From the NCBI GenBank assembly GCA_033816765.1, contig CM066287.1, positions 5,828,001 through 5,892,000 of the forward strand: 64,000 bases of DNA, given 5' to 3'. Shown here in pieces: positions 35,501-45,222 of the stretch. The stretch is from Nothopassalora personata. Its lineage: Eukaryota > Ascomycota > Dothideomycetes > Mycosphaerellales > Mycosphaerellaceae. The notes beneath the pieces are model-generated. The model saw only the letters and a list, made by a program, of their open reading frames with translations. It did not search any database and was not told where the DNA came from. Positions within the stretch are counted from its first letter, which is position 1, and the number at the start of each line of letters is the position of its first letter. Position numbers and translations under genes: made by a program.

Positions 35501-35846
35501 TTGGCCCATAAGACTTCATCGATTGTGCGGATCGCACAACACCAGCCAGAGCTACTGTCGGCTTCGTCTGCCATATCACCAAAGACGATCGTGTGATGGT
35601 GACGAACACGCTCCCACCACGCGAAACCTTCGCATCCAGTATCTCGCTGTCTGGGAACGCTGTTGCTCCACCTGCCTTCTCCTGATCTTGCGTGGCGCCA
35701 TTGCCATTCCGCCCGCGCTGGCTAGTGTCACCCTGTCCTGCGTCGGCGTCTCCCTCAAGACCGTCGTCCGAAAGTGTGAGGCTGGCCTGCGGTATGGCAT
35801 GCTTCTGTAGGGAGAACACGTCCGGAGCTCCAATCGGCCAGTACAT
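32595..35846 (-). CDS. RIC1: RIC1, Rab6/Ypt6 GEF subunit
   Basis: Single exon of 1083 aa starting MYWPIGAPDVFSLQ. The N-terminal half is beta-propeller-like, with segments such as LTSLAYSPDGYCLFAAYEHGW and KLAVLSPDGKYVAVAGRRGL. The C-terminal half is the helical RIC1 domain (AEYYMLLRDL-type segment VEYYMLLRDLPAAIAALKG; FFRHAPRSQLFLPQLLRYHL; SHALEVLLHDVLD; LAANEQDWDLCKELARFLVGI). RIC1 with RGP1 activates the Golgi GTPase Ypt6/Rab6 for endosome-to-Golgi transport. Yeast Ric1 has a similar length (1056 aa). It converges with the NTF2-like gene, whose stop lies 173 bp away, and is divergent from the CK2 beta gene across 346 bp. Firm. Confidence 0.95.
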   Translation of the reverse strand: MYWPIGAPDVFSLQKHAIPQASLTLSDDGLEGDADAGQGDTSQRGRNGNGATQDQEKAGGATAFPDSEILDAKVSRGGSVFVTITRSSLVIWQTKPTVALAGVVRSAQSMKSYGPNVALLLRPDALIIVVQTALGYLITYSLATDPTARVYQTVLPGSTKHQRRTSTDGYTNFRRASAAPAGLGPAESDGIREVNVRFRMVMRIDAGISRALALEDDLIVATQKPAALQCIRWVAENGASQTSTELVSRMQWIGRKVVVTEMLHDRPMNLATWITSDGRAYAVQRRVGKSAENDDPKSLFQGFCFREPETDDVAATKTAINARFSLIAVGCANGSIDIYTVKDYTGNIPLSHKVRLPVGLATTGPLTSLAYSPDGYCLFAAYEHGWALWTVYGKPCANTFGADRLHTESNDEKWLLGIRNAFWIGGGSELALVPIRDNRLWLIDIARNAVTGCFSSANVSRGLLQSSNSVMLYKGHEVADTTSLPSDTSLWQSVQIPNHYLVNQWPIKLAVLSPDGKYVAVAGRRGLAHYSVASGRWRLFEDPQAEQEFAVRGGMCWYQHILIAAVEVGNRHELRVYSRDKALEYSQIQHVEALSAPAISTTVSGTDSLLVYTYDNTLLHYVIVIGSSSSRLVQVGQIGFHGIIRAPPRVRAISWILPEDQLEHGDPSQDVATASVLFLVDGKLVLLQPSTNELGELKYDMRVIAHNVEYYMLLRDLPAAIAALKGSQATNVTPPIEGLSLNGHLGHSLRDSLWYFDGTGSHVWSDVQDVLACAPNELGRDLPSAVAIPLDFSPLSALAGSGTVSGIESDLVQRRDVSFSFFRHAPRSQLFLPQLLRYHLAEFNSPAALHLSSSYQHLSYFSHALEVLLHDVLDMEVDNRPSPPETALLPTVLSFLSSFDSYLDVVVNCTRKTELRSWQTLFSYLPPVIELFKQALGQGRLNTAAGYLLVLHAFEQDTFQIHEFAQLLRLAANEQDWDLCKELARFLVGIDASGQTLQSALTEAGLLSRQNGSFASVNGTLENSKTSYAATSREPHEMAAATGQREISRANGTSSQAISDYFSIGGRTNSAVDLEATSVTPES

Positions 35847-36192
35847 CGCTCAAGGAGGCTGTTGTTGGCGCAAGTATGGCATGATTCTCTTTCATCCCCG
35901 TGGCGACATTGCGGGCTGGAACAGTCTACGTCGCAGTCGAAGACAATCAGGTCCCAACATAGAATGTACAGTAGGGAAGCTCAGTATGTGAGGCGCTGCT
36001 TAAGGTAGACAGGGGTAACACGTGCGCGACGTTGTTCTCGGGCTGGTGAGCCGCGACCGCATTTCGCTCCGTGCAAGCCACCTCTTCTTCCTACAATTAC
36101 ATGATACATCGACCTCAAAAAGCCCCAGTTCAACATATACGGACTACAGCACATATCCCCGACGTTGGGTCAGATTGTGCAACGGAGGCGCA
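35847..36192. other. Divergent promoter region, RIC1 and CK2 beta
   Basis: About 346 bp between two start codons facing away from each other; it must hold both promoters. No further gene is seen. Confidence 0.65.
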
Positions 36193-37405
36193 ATGGACGA
36201 TTTTGCGAGTGACACGGATAGCGACTACACAAGCTACTGGCGAGACTGGGTGAGTACGCAGCCTCTTTCCTTCATCGACATGTCAGGTGCTACGGAGGTT
36301 TGACCATCCCCGCTTCCTCGGACAGGTATTGCTACTTGCTGCGAAGCCTGGTCAGTGGTTTGGGTAATGTCAAGCTTGGAAATACTTCGTGAAACCACCA
36401 TGTGTTATGGCCCATAAATAGGCCGACCCAAGATCAAACTTGACGACAAATCGTCCGAAGAACAAAGTCTCGAGTTTTATCCGTCTAAGCGACCACCATC
36501 CAAATATGACCGGATGTCGCAAGATGGCAGCGTGTAAAAGATACTTTGTGCCAAATGTCGCCAATGCGCCATGATGTGGAAATTGGTGAAATGCGTTGTA
36601 CTGACGCACCTTGCAGTTCATCTCGTCCCGTGGAAACGAGTACTTCTGCGAGATTGACGAGGACTACCTGACGGACCGGTTCAATCTCACTGGGCTCAAC
36701 ACGGAGGTGCAATACTACCAATATGCACTGGATCTCGTGACGGATGTCTTCGATATGGAAGTCGATGACGATATGCGCGAGCAGATTGAGAAGAGTGCGC
36801 GGCATCTCTACGGTCTCGTGCATGCTCGATATGTGGTGACTACTCGCGGGCTTGCAAAAATGGTACGCGCTCCACATCCCTGACTCTATGAGTCTCACCA
36901 CTCACCCTTCATACAGATGGAGAAGTATAAGCAAGGAGTCTTCGGAAAGTGCCCCCGGGTCATATGCGAATCTCAGCATCTGCTCCCAATGGGACAGCAC
37001 GACATACCGAACATAACCAACGTCAAGCTTTACTGTGCCAAGTGCGAGGACATCTACAATCCCAAATCATCACGGCATAATTCGATAGACGGAGCCTACT
37101 TTGGCACCAGCTTTCACAACATCTTGTTCCAGGTGTATCCGGCGTTGATGCCGCAGAAGACACAGCGACGCTACGAACCACGGATATACGGCTTCCGTGT
37201 GCATGCCAGCGCAGCTCTCATGCGTTGGCAGGAAGAAGAACGCGAGAAGATGAAGGACCGGCTACGAAAGAGAGCTATCGAGACTGGTTTCGAGGAGGAA
37301 GACGAGGGCGATGAAGAACTGGAGAGCGAGGAGGACGAGATAGATGAGGAGCAAGACGGCATCGACGACATGTTCGAAGGCCAGCCCATGCAGGCAGTGC
37401 AGTAA
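36193..37405 (+). CDS. CKB1: Casein kinase 2 regulatory (beta) subunit
   Basis: Three exons: 36193..36249, 36617..36862, 36917..37405, giving 263 aa. The first intron is 367 bp, long for this window; the second is 54 bp. Exon 1 encodes an acidic Ser/Asp-rich start (MDDFASDTDSDYTSYWRDW). The core follows: SSRGNEYFCEIDEDYL, NLTGLNTEV, the acidic loop FDMEVDDDM and the zinc site CPRVIC-x22-CAKC with exact family spacing. After it come NPKSSRHNSIDGAYFGTSF and FQVYPALMPQK. The C-terminus is strongly acidic (EEEDEGDEELESEEDEID). The beta subunit dimerises through the zinc site and holds two catalytic subunits, tuning CK2 activity in nucleus and cytoplasm. The family is firm; the CKB1 versus CKB2 label is less so. 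Confidence 0.95.
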
Positions 37406-37777
37406 AGCGACTGCGCTCAGGCTCTGGTTACAGCATTTCCACGGCGTTACGAGAGCAACAGAGTCATGATACCACGGAGCGATGACATGATTGAGACATG
37501 AGGGCGCGTTTGAACGGCACTTCTTTAACATTCGAACCACCAGCTCAACGATCATTTCTAGGCATTGATCCCGTACAACGGCATGAGTACAGAGTGAGCG
37601 GATATGCCTTTTGGGCAGACCTACCTGGAGACCCATGTTTCACGTCAGCACGTCAAATATTGATTAATTACATGTGCAGCTTCGAACTTCGCCGCGGGAT
37701 TGTCGGCCGCAGATCTTCGGCAAGGCATAGAGTCCAGGAAACTTTTGTGCGCTCCTTTGCGGTATCAGCTTTCAACA
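37406..37777. other. Intergenic region between CK2 beta and TIM54
   Basis: About 370 bp with no gene; both flanking genes are on the plus strand. Confidence 0.6.
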
Positions 37778-39296
37778 ATGTCTGACAAGTCGAGCACTCC
37801 TGCTGCTGAGAATGCAGCAGGTGCAGGCTCGAATGCAGGGAGCAATGCCGGGTCTGGTGCAGCACCCAAGAAACCGTTGCCAGAGCAGAACCCGGCATTC
37901 AGGATGATGGGTATGGTGATACGTGCTAACGACTTCATTGATAAGACACTGATAACACATCACTGTAGGTCTGCCGAGATTCCGCTTGCCGTCACGAAAT
38001 TGGATGATCTTCTGGTCAGTCGTTGGATCCTTCGCCGGGGCGGTTGTGTACGACAAGTGGCAGACGAAGCGCATGCGGGAAAAGTGGTGCAACATGGTCG
38101 CGCACATCGCGAAAGAGCCACTAGACACGAAGACAATACCTCGCAAAGTCACAATCTACTTGGAAGCACCACCCGGAGATGGCCTAAGGAGCGCACGCGA
38201 GCACTTTCACACCTACATCAAGCCAGTGTTAGTGTCTGCGGCGATGGACTGGGATGTCGTTGAGGGTCGCAAAGAGGGCGATGTGCGACATAAGACGGCG
38301 GAGAAGATCAGAAAGAGGCGGAAGAGGAACGGAGAAGGAGCGCCAGCGCCTGAAGGAGAGGAGGACTCATACACTGTTGAGACGATAAGGGAGAAGAACG
38401 GCGATGTGGACTATCCTGGGGTTGCTGGGGATATTGTAATAGGGAGACACACGTGGAAGGAGTACGTCAGAGGTATACACGAAGGATATCTTGGTCCACC
38501 GGATATGCCTAAACACTTGGAAGCCTGGGAAACGCCCGGATGGGATCTTGAGAGGAATGCTGCTGCACAGGCTCCGTCAGGGAATGCTGCTGATACTGCG
38601 GCTTCCAGTTCCGTCGCGCAGAACACGACTCCAACTTCAGAGTTTTCGAGCGATGCGCAGCCTGCTGATGCCCCACCAGCGACTGCAGACACACATAGTG
38701 GGGACTTGCCAGCAAATTCAGCAGCAAAGACAAAGGAAGAGGAAGAGAAGCAAGAGGAGGCCAAGAAAAAGGAGGAAGAAAAGCCAAAGAGACGCTTTCC
38801 TCCCTCCTATATTCTGCCAGAAGAGTACGAGACTGCCAGCCTGTCGCCCTCAACACCTGAAATCATTGGCCCATCGGTAGGCGTACGACAGCCACATCTT
38901 CTAGGCTTCCGCAACACCCCAATTCGCATATACCGATTCCTCACAAGGCGGCGGATACAAGACGACATTGGCCGGCAAGTAGCAACCGCCATACTCGCTT
39001 CGCATAGATCATACGGTACGGTCACTGCTCAGGACGAGGATAGCGCCTCGGGTGCGTCAAGTGAGGTACATGAGCAGCAGAAAGTTCTGGATCATGAGGA
39101 GAGAGACTGGTGGAAAACTGTTCGGCAACCGCGGAAAGAGCACGAAGAAGACATTTGGCTTCGGCCTATGGTTCTGGATGAGCGTATTGCCAGTCGGATG
39201 CGTGCGTTCCAGTTGACAGCAGAGGATGAAGATCGCGCGAAGAGGATTGAGTCTGGAGCCGAGAAAGTGGTGACTGAGAACGAGGGCAGTGACTGA
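37778..39296 (+). CDS. TIM54: TIM54, mitochondrial TIM22 complex subunit
   Basis: Two exons, 37778..37910 and 37969..39296; the 58-bp intron closes in phase, giving 486 aa, close to yeast Tim54 (478 aa). An Ala/Gly/Ser-rich N-terminus is followed by the conserved NPAFRMMGLPRFRLPSRNW stretch and one transmembrane helix (about 53-70, MIFWSVVGSFAGAVVY). The intermembrane-space domain contains KVTIYLEAPPGDGL, YIKPVLVSAAMDWDVVEGRK, DIVIGRHTWKEYVRGIHEGYLGP-type sequence and GFRNTPIRIYRFLTRR. A charged low-complexity insert (about 245-285) separates the two conserved parts. Tim54 is part of the TIM22 translocase that inserts carrier proteins into the inner membrane. Firm. Confidence 0.95.
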
Positions 39297-40119
39297 AGCA
39301 TGTAAAATCGATCACCTCCAGAGCCTCAACGACAGCGAATCGCCATACGCTTGGTCAACGCACGACACAGATGGCATCTCAGACCATAGTGGCCATCGCT
39401 TGGCTTCGCGTGTCGTCGTTCGAGCCTTAGCGGTATGCGCAACGCCTGATGCAGGCGTCTTAGGCAATCTCCCAGGCCTGTAACATATTGTATCTAACAA
39501 CCCACCTCCTGTATAGTACCGCGATGGTGGACGTGTGCGCAGTCGTATTAGTGCTCTTGTAAAGCTGGAGGCAAGGCTAGACTTCAGAGTTGTAAAATAC
39601 GAAGCACGCGCATCAGCATTGAATTGGTGCGTTTTCGGGGATGAAGATTGGATTATGCCAAGTCGGTCCAAAGAATATGCTGAGACTCGTTGGCTCGCTC
39701 GCACACGTACAGCGCCACTCAATGAGGATACCGCACCGTCTCACCCACACCTGCCAGGAACTGAGCAACAAACGACACGCCTTCGCGGATGACTTCTCAA
39801 TGGAGTCTTGATATGCTCCGCGATTCTTCCGTCGTCGTGGTCGACCGCCCTTGTTTCCGTACTGGTCTCGATGCTGGTCCTGCTGACAGTAGGGGTGGCT
39901 TGAACCTCACCGAGAAGCAGCTCGTGCGAGCCGAAAGAAGACCGGGTCACTAAAGGCGGTATGCTTTTAAGACGAGGACAGGTTGCTTACGTGCAAGCAA
40001 GTCTCCAGCTTCATATACTGTCTGTTGCACGCTTTACGAGATCGAGCAAATGCCATATGCCAACGCACCTTGCTTGGCGTGCCTGCAGGGTGAATGATCT
40101 TACTGTGGCTAGATCTGAC
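39297..40119. other. Intergenic region
   Basis: No gene recognised between TIM54 and the decayed transcription factor gene. The first two cysteines of the zinc cluster would be expected near the 3' end but are not found in frame. Confidence 0.5.
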
Positions 40120-41405
40120 TGAAAATTTTCCGGCGTAAAATGCGATAAGGGAGAGCAATATTGTCGACCCTGTACAACCAGTGGCAGAGACTGCGACGAA
40201 TACGCCTCTCCCCTTGAAGTGAAAGCTGTCAGCCCGGAGCCATTATCTGCATCATTGATCAGCGATGTGTGCTGCAATGCCCTCGAACGACAGACCTTCG
40301 TTCACTTTCGTGCCCCAACGGCGCCCTGCGTCACTGAATACTTCCACGACTCGATATGTGACCGCTTGGTGCTATGGCTCAGCCACTCGGAGCCTGCCGT
40401 ACGTCATGCTGTCAATGCACTTGGAGCCCTCCATGAAGAGAGGAGCCTTCGAAAGACAGCAACACTGGAAGGTGTTAAAGTATCTTTGCTGAAAAACGGC
40501 TTCCCGCTTTCGCCGTACTCAAAAGCGCTGAATGAGATGCGGGCGTTGCTCAAACCCCTTTCGGTCTCCCTAGATACGGTGCCGCTGTGTTCCCTGTTAG
40601 GCGTACATTTTGAGGCACCCATGGAGACTTTCTTACCGGCCTTTATGCACGTTGAGAATGCAATCCAGGCCGCTGCATTCAAGCACGACTTTCGATGCGA
40701 GGAAGATCACTAGTGAGAGCGATCCAGAGATGAGACCTGTATGAGAACAATGTACCTGGATGCGAGAATACCAGGTCTCCGATACTCCACCGCGGCTACT
40801 GACTCGGTCGCATTTCACGATCTTAATCACACACGACACCTTGTCAACACCTGGACAAGTCGGATCTACCATCTCATGAGGACGGTGGCAGATGACTTCC
40901 AGTCTCGCGATCCTGGCAACCTTCTTCTCGAAGAGCTCGCTAAAGCTCAGGAACTGGAGCAGACCTTCTTAACGCTAGATCGCCTGCTCCGGGACTTTAT
41001 GCATAAGCCAACTGCCCGGCTTACAATTCGTGAGCAGCATGGTCTCGGTATGCTCTGCAGTCGAGTCAAGATCAATCGCGTACTCTCAGCCACCTCTCTC
41101 TACTGCAAGGCGACGATTTATGACAGCTACCTCGAAGACTTTGACGAGATTCTGACCATATGCATGCACATTGTAGCCAGCGATAACGCGGAGCGGAGGC
41201 TATTCTCAGTCAGCCTGGACGAAGGTCTGATACATCCACTTTCCTCATAGCAACAAACTTTCGGGATGGCCGCATGCGACATCAAGCTCTCGAGCAGCTG
41301 CGGAGATTGCCAATGAGAGACGGCGTCTGGCACGCTGAAACCACAATTCGGACAGCTGAGATCTGCGTGGATAATGGCAGAGATAGACCTCTACGATACT
41401 CTTGA
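40120..41405 (+). pseudogene. Disrupted Zn(2)-Cys(6) fungal transcription factor
   Basis: From 40135 one frame reads VKCDKGEQYCRPCTTSGRDC, the third to sixth cysteines of a Zn2Cys6 cluster with correct spacing. It then runs into a fungal-specific regulatory domain (VTEYFHDSICDRLVLWLSHSE; AVNALGALHEE; AFMHVENAIQAA). Breaks seen: a TGA (40120-40122) seven codons before the cluster, with no splice acceptor between, so the first two cysteines are missing; TAG TGA in tandem at 40711-40716 within otherwise continuous frame; and a one-base loss near 41245, after which the next frame continues IATNFRDGRMRHQALEQL ... RDGVWHAE. No intron resolves these. It once encoded a DNA-binding regulator; now probably non-functional. 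Target genes unknown. Confidence 0.7.
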
Positions 41406-41853
41406 CACCACAACCAGAAAATTCATAGACTCTCTTTCGCCTTTCGCGCCTGGCAGCAACGATGCCGACTCCGCCAGGATCCTCTCAAACCTGACACCAG
41501 ACTTCCGTAGCGATTTTGGCCACTCTTTCTTCGTATCGTCCAGATCACACCTCAATGCCAAAAGAGCGGCGAGGACTTTGTAAATCGCAATGTCATATAT
41601 GGCGCCGAAGCTAGAAACCTGACGGATCGAAATTGCAGATGCCATGGTGGATTCACGCAAGAAGCGGGCTATGGTTAGAGGCGAATTTCACTTGATGGTG
41701 AAAGGAGGTCAGACGGTGGTGAACGATCTGGTCTTTCTACTGGGATTGAGTGAAGACGGGACGAAAGTGGGGAGCGTGACGGATTTTGTTGATGCTGAGG
41801 CTACTGCGGAGATTGCGAGGTTGATGGATGCAGGGTGGAAGGGAATGAGGTAG
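41374..41853 (+). pseudogene. Disrupted NTF2-like small protein
   Basis: An ATG at 41374 opens a frame with LYDTLDTTTRKFIDSL. After TAA (41581-41583) and TGA (41620-41622), the same frame continues as RIEIADAMVDSRKKRAMVRGEFHL and ends VTDFVDAEATAEIARLMDAGW. That ending is typical of small fungal NTF2/SnoaL-like proteins. No GT..AG intron of correct phase removes both stops; the obvious 59-bp candidate (41580-41638) shifts the frame. It overlaps the tail of the decayed transcription factor by about 30 bp. I read it as a second disrupted gene, though an unrecognised splice form is possible. Confidence 0.5.
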
Positions 41854-42108
41854 GGTCGTGAGGAGGGACGATACAGCATCTATTAGCTTACAATGCGCAC
41901 GACGACCGAGAGTGCCACGAAGGCAGGCTGATGAAAGACTCCGCCGAGGATTCTGTGCGAAACCCAGAAGATCGTGAGCAGTCAATAGCAGCATTGCAGA
42001 ATGCAGCTGTACCTGTGCGCTACCTAGCTTGGACTGATTGTTGATAAGTGCCAAGGCGACCAATGTATGGCTTGGCATGTCTCGTGTACCCAGTGAAAGG
42101 ACCTATCT
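41854..42108. other. Short intergenic region before the RBR-like gene
   Basis: The start of the following gene could not be fixed. Frames here contain cysteines that may belong to a first RING segment, but an in-frame TGA lies at 42091-42093. Confidence 0.4.
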
Positions 42109-43476
42109 TTGGTCGAACCAGAGATCGAGCTAGACCATCTTCCCTGCGGCCAGCACGCTCTATGTCTAGAATGTCTCAAGGTCCAGGTTGCTCTAGCCAC
42201 ACAGCAAGAGAGAGACTACCCACTGTGCTGTGGCGGTAGTTTATACGGGTCAACGCCAGTGGCCTTTATCGAAGGCGTGCTGTCCAAGGACTTAGACGGC
42301 CAGCAACTGCTCGAGGGCTTCCACGATCGGCTCGAAGAATATCGCGCGCCGCCCGCGCAGCGCACTTGCTGCAGCAACTCGAGCTGCCATGCCATGCAGG
42401 GCGGCTCTCGCTACCTCGGCGCTCAAGGGAGCGCCCTCAAGTGTGCGTCCTGCCACGCGATGACCTGCTGTCTCTGCGAGAAGAGCTTCCACTCAGACAT
42501 GGTCCACATCTGCGAGATCGCCAAGGAGAAGAACGGAGCTATCGCCGAGTACATCAACTCCCTTCCAGAAGACGAGCGCTGGCTGTACCAGCAATGTCCG
42601 ACCTGCAGCCGCTGGGTCGAAAAGTCCGGAGCTTGAAACCTATGACATGCCTCTGCAGCGCACAGTTCTGTCTCGTCTGTGGTAAAACCTGGAAAGGTCT
42701 CGCCTCCTGCCACTTCGGGTGTCCAAAGTACGCGCCACCGCAGTACGACGAAGACGGCTACAACCAACATGGCTTCCATCCTGACACTGGACCAGATCGC
42801 GATGGTGCGCCTTGGGATCCTAATCACGAGCACGAAATCGATCTGCCAGGCCTCGAACCACAGCAGGAGAATAACGCCGGCAACTGGGACGGTATCGAGG
42901 ATTGGGTCCACGAGCATATCAATCCGGTCTACGACGAAGACGGATTTGACCAATTCGGCTGGAACGTTGGCAGATTCAATCGAGATGGATATACTGCCTG
43001 GGACTTCGACGCAGACGGCTACGATCGCGACGGCTATGACGCTGATGGATATGATAGAGCTGGCTACGACCGAGTGCGTCAAATCAAGCTAGCTGCGGGT
43101 TCGTGGGGTGGTCGACGAAGGTCCTCGGCGGAGGTGGTGGGCGACTTGCTTCGTGTGCCGGTGGACGTCCGATTGGTCCCACTATCGCTGCACGAAAAGC
43201 GAGGCACTTGTCTGCAGAGACTGCAGTCACGATACTGAGCGGCAGCGCCAAGTCATCCGAGAGGAGTACCTGTGGCCAGGAAGCGATTCGTTCGGCCTGG
43301 ATACGTTTTTCAAGGACGGCAGCTGTACGGAACAGGAGGGGAAGTCTGCTAGCGGTCAGCAGGAGCGATCAAGAGAGCAGTCAGAACATCAGCATAGGGA
43401 ACGGCATTCAACGATTGGGGGATCGCTCCACAAAATCAACAGAACCATCAATACATCTCTTGCTCTCGCTCGTTGA
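42109..43476 (+). pseudogene. RBR (RING-IBR-RING) E3 ubiquitin ligase, frameshifted
   Basis: Three open segments in frames 1, 3, 1 join into one RBR-type ligase. Segment 1 has the RING1 remainder (LPCGQHALCLECL), the IBR domain (CCSNSSCHAM; LKCASCHAMTCCLCEKSFHSD) and the start of RING2/Rcat (CPTCSRWVEKSGA). A one-base loss after 42635 falls in the codon of the catalytic cysteine (GGA GCT TG- AAA CCT ATG ACA TGC). Segment 2 continues MTCLCSAQFCLVCGKTW and a D-x2-GYD-rich repeat region (DADGYDRDGYDADGYDR). An extra G in the GGGG run at 43105-43108 restores frame 1, giving a final Cys/His cluster (CFVCRWTSDWSHYRC). RBR ligases take ubiquitin from an E2 onto that cysteine. The two shifts compensate and the rest is open, so recent mutation or sequencing error are both possible. 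The 5' start is undetermined. Confidence 0.75.
42730..43080 (+). repeat. Imperfect Asp-Gly-Tyr/Phe-Asp coding repeats
   Basis: Within the RBR-like gene, repeated units of the type D-x-D-G-Y/F-D/N-x occur about eight times (for example YDEDGFDQFGWN, DADGYDRDGYDADGYDR). Such repeats are common in fungal IBR proteins; they are encoded by a degenerate GACGGNTAC/TTC-type DNA repeat. Confidence 0.7.
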
Positions 43477-43735
43477 CATATCCAAAGATCATATTCTACG
43501 TTCCGAAACTTCGTGATGGTGTCTTCTACAGGTTGCGCGCAGGGTATCTCCTCCTCTTGTGATTAGTTTGTCCTATCCTCTATCGGTTGGTCCTCATCCT
43601 GTGGCATGTTGCTCTACTGCGCTGCTGGAGCTGATGCGCCAGCGGCTGGAGCACGACCTGCGCCTGGCCCTTGTGCTCTGCGTCCCCTGTATCATCGTTA
43701 GCATCAGCACAAACGACGGTGTGAGCATTCTTCGC

Positions 43736-44479
43736 TTACATGATAGTCCTGCTGAAGAAGGAAATGCCAATCATAAAAGCCCACGATGGGATCTGCGAGA
43801 AGCCCCAAATCGCATATCCCGCTGGAATCGCCAGATTGTACTTGGCAAGTGGGCCATCGAATGGGTGCCAGAAGCCCTCGTAGGCCTCAGTCTCGAGGTA
43901 CTTGTCCTCCAGGTGAATCGTGGCGATCTCTGGCGCAGTGACAGTGGTGCGGTTGAGCTTGATGAATCGGACGGTCGAGGCGGGAGTAGATTGGTCGGCG
44001 AGCGGCTGGGGGAGTTGCATGTGAAGGAGCTGTGGTGGAGACACAGCCCACGCGTGGCACAGCACACCGTCCGCCTCGCAGTCCAGCAGACCCAGATTCG
44101 GTGGGTTCGGTGAAGCCGCAACCAACGCAACGCTCTCATTGAAAGCAGTCTCCGCCCTTTTACACGCGCCAAAGCACGTCTTGTTGCCGCCCGTGACGAA
44201 GACTTCCCATGTGTCGATACCCGGTGTAGCGTTAGGTGAAGCTGGCTTGATGAGCTCTTGGAAGTTGTTCAAGTCCACGCGGTGGACCTTGAGCTGCGCG
44301 ACCTTTGCGGCGCCTGAAGCGACTGGGTCTGGAATCGAGGCGGATGCGGTGGCTGAGGCGACTACTGAGGCGACGGATTCGCTGGCCTTTGCGAACCAGC
44401 CCTTCACTTGGTCGAGAAGCGGGATCTGCTGTGCCGCTGCGAGCGCGGGAAGCGCGAGGACGATGGGGGAGGTGCGCAT
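43736..44479 (-). CDS. ER membrane thioredoxin-like protein
   Basis: Single exon of 247 aa. The start at 44479 gives a signal peptide (MRTSPIVLALPALAAAQQ); the frame is open further upstream but that part looks like leader. The middle contains TWEVFVTGGNKTCFGACKRAETAFNE, then LGLLDCEADGVLCHAWAV and PPQLLHMQLPQPLADQSTPA. The order beta strand, cysteine pair, beta strand, then a cis-Pro-like PPQ suggests a thioredoxin fold with CxxxC in place of CxxC. The C-terminus has a membrane segment (GYAIWGFSQIPSWAFMIGISFF). I know this family as a conserved ascomycete ER protein, sometimes labelled peptidyl-tRNA hydrolase; that label has no support here. Function unknown. Confidence 0.85.
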   Translation of the reverse strand: MRTSPIVLALPALAAAQQIPLLDQVKGWFAKASESVASVVASATASASIPDPVASGAAKVAQLKVHRVDLNNFQELIKPASPNATPGIDTWEVFVTGGNKTCFGACKRAETAFNESVALVAASPNPPNLGLLDCEADGVLCHAWAVSPPQLLHMQLPQPLADQSTPASTVRFIKLNRTTVTAPEIATIHLEDKYLETEAYEGFWHPFDGPLAKYNLAIPAGYAIWGFSQIPSWAFMIGISFFSRTIM

Positions 44480-45222
44480 CGTGGACGGTAAATGGTGAGT
44501 AGATGGCGTGGATTGATGCGTGTACGAGTCGTGTACTGTGATGTGCCGATGGCAGTGGTGTTGTCGCGATGGAAAATGTGTCGGAACGCGTCGCACTTCC
44601 CTTGCTCGAGATCAAGGAGCTAAATTGAGCTGACGTGATTAGTGTGGGAGTTCTCGGGGCCCAACAAAAGGACGTACCATACCGTAGAAGCAAAGGCAAT
44701 ATTGTATGCTATCAACACAAGATCAACACCAAATGTTGCAAGGCAGCACAGGAGGGCTGGAAGGGCACAGCTCATCAACGTGAGTCCGGGACAGGTGACA
44801 TGACATGCATGGCATGACCCTGCAGGAAGAGAACCAAATGCTCGAGCGGCCGTTACCTCATCAACGCCGTCTGCGATTGGCTGGTGTGACAAGCAAGGGA
44901 GGATAACATATTGATCTAGAAGACTTCACGTAGCATCACGTTTGATGTGGAAGGCATCGTGTTGCATCTGAACGATTACAAAAATTCCTTCTTGAAGATG
45001 ATTTGATCTGGAACCACGAGCCCTGAAAGGCGTGGTCACTTCCCGAACTTCAACAGCGCATTGTTGACATACTTGGATGCTGATTGTGCGACTCACAAGA
45101 CCATCTTGTCGCAATGATAGCTCAAGATCACTATTCCCAACCGCGTGGGCCATGTTGGCATTCAGACCATCCACGCTATGCATAGCAAAAAGGCTTTTCC
45201 CATCGAGCAATCCGTCCGACAC
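44480..45222. other. Intergenic region
   Basis: No gene recognised; flanked by two minus-strand genes. Confidence 0.55.

Noticed and set aside
41580..41638. 59-bp intron in the NTF2-like frame at 41374
   Set aside because: GT and AG are present, but splicing puts the downstream conserved part out of frame.
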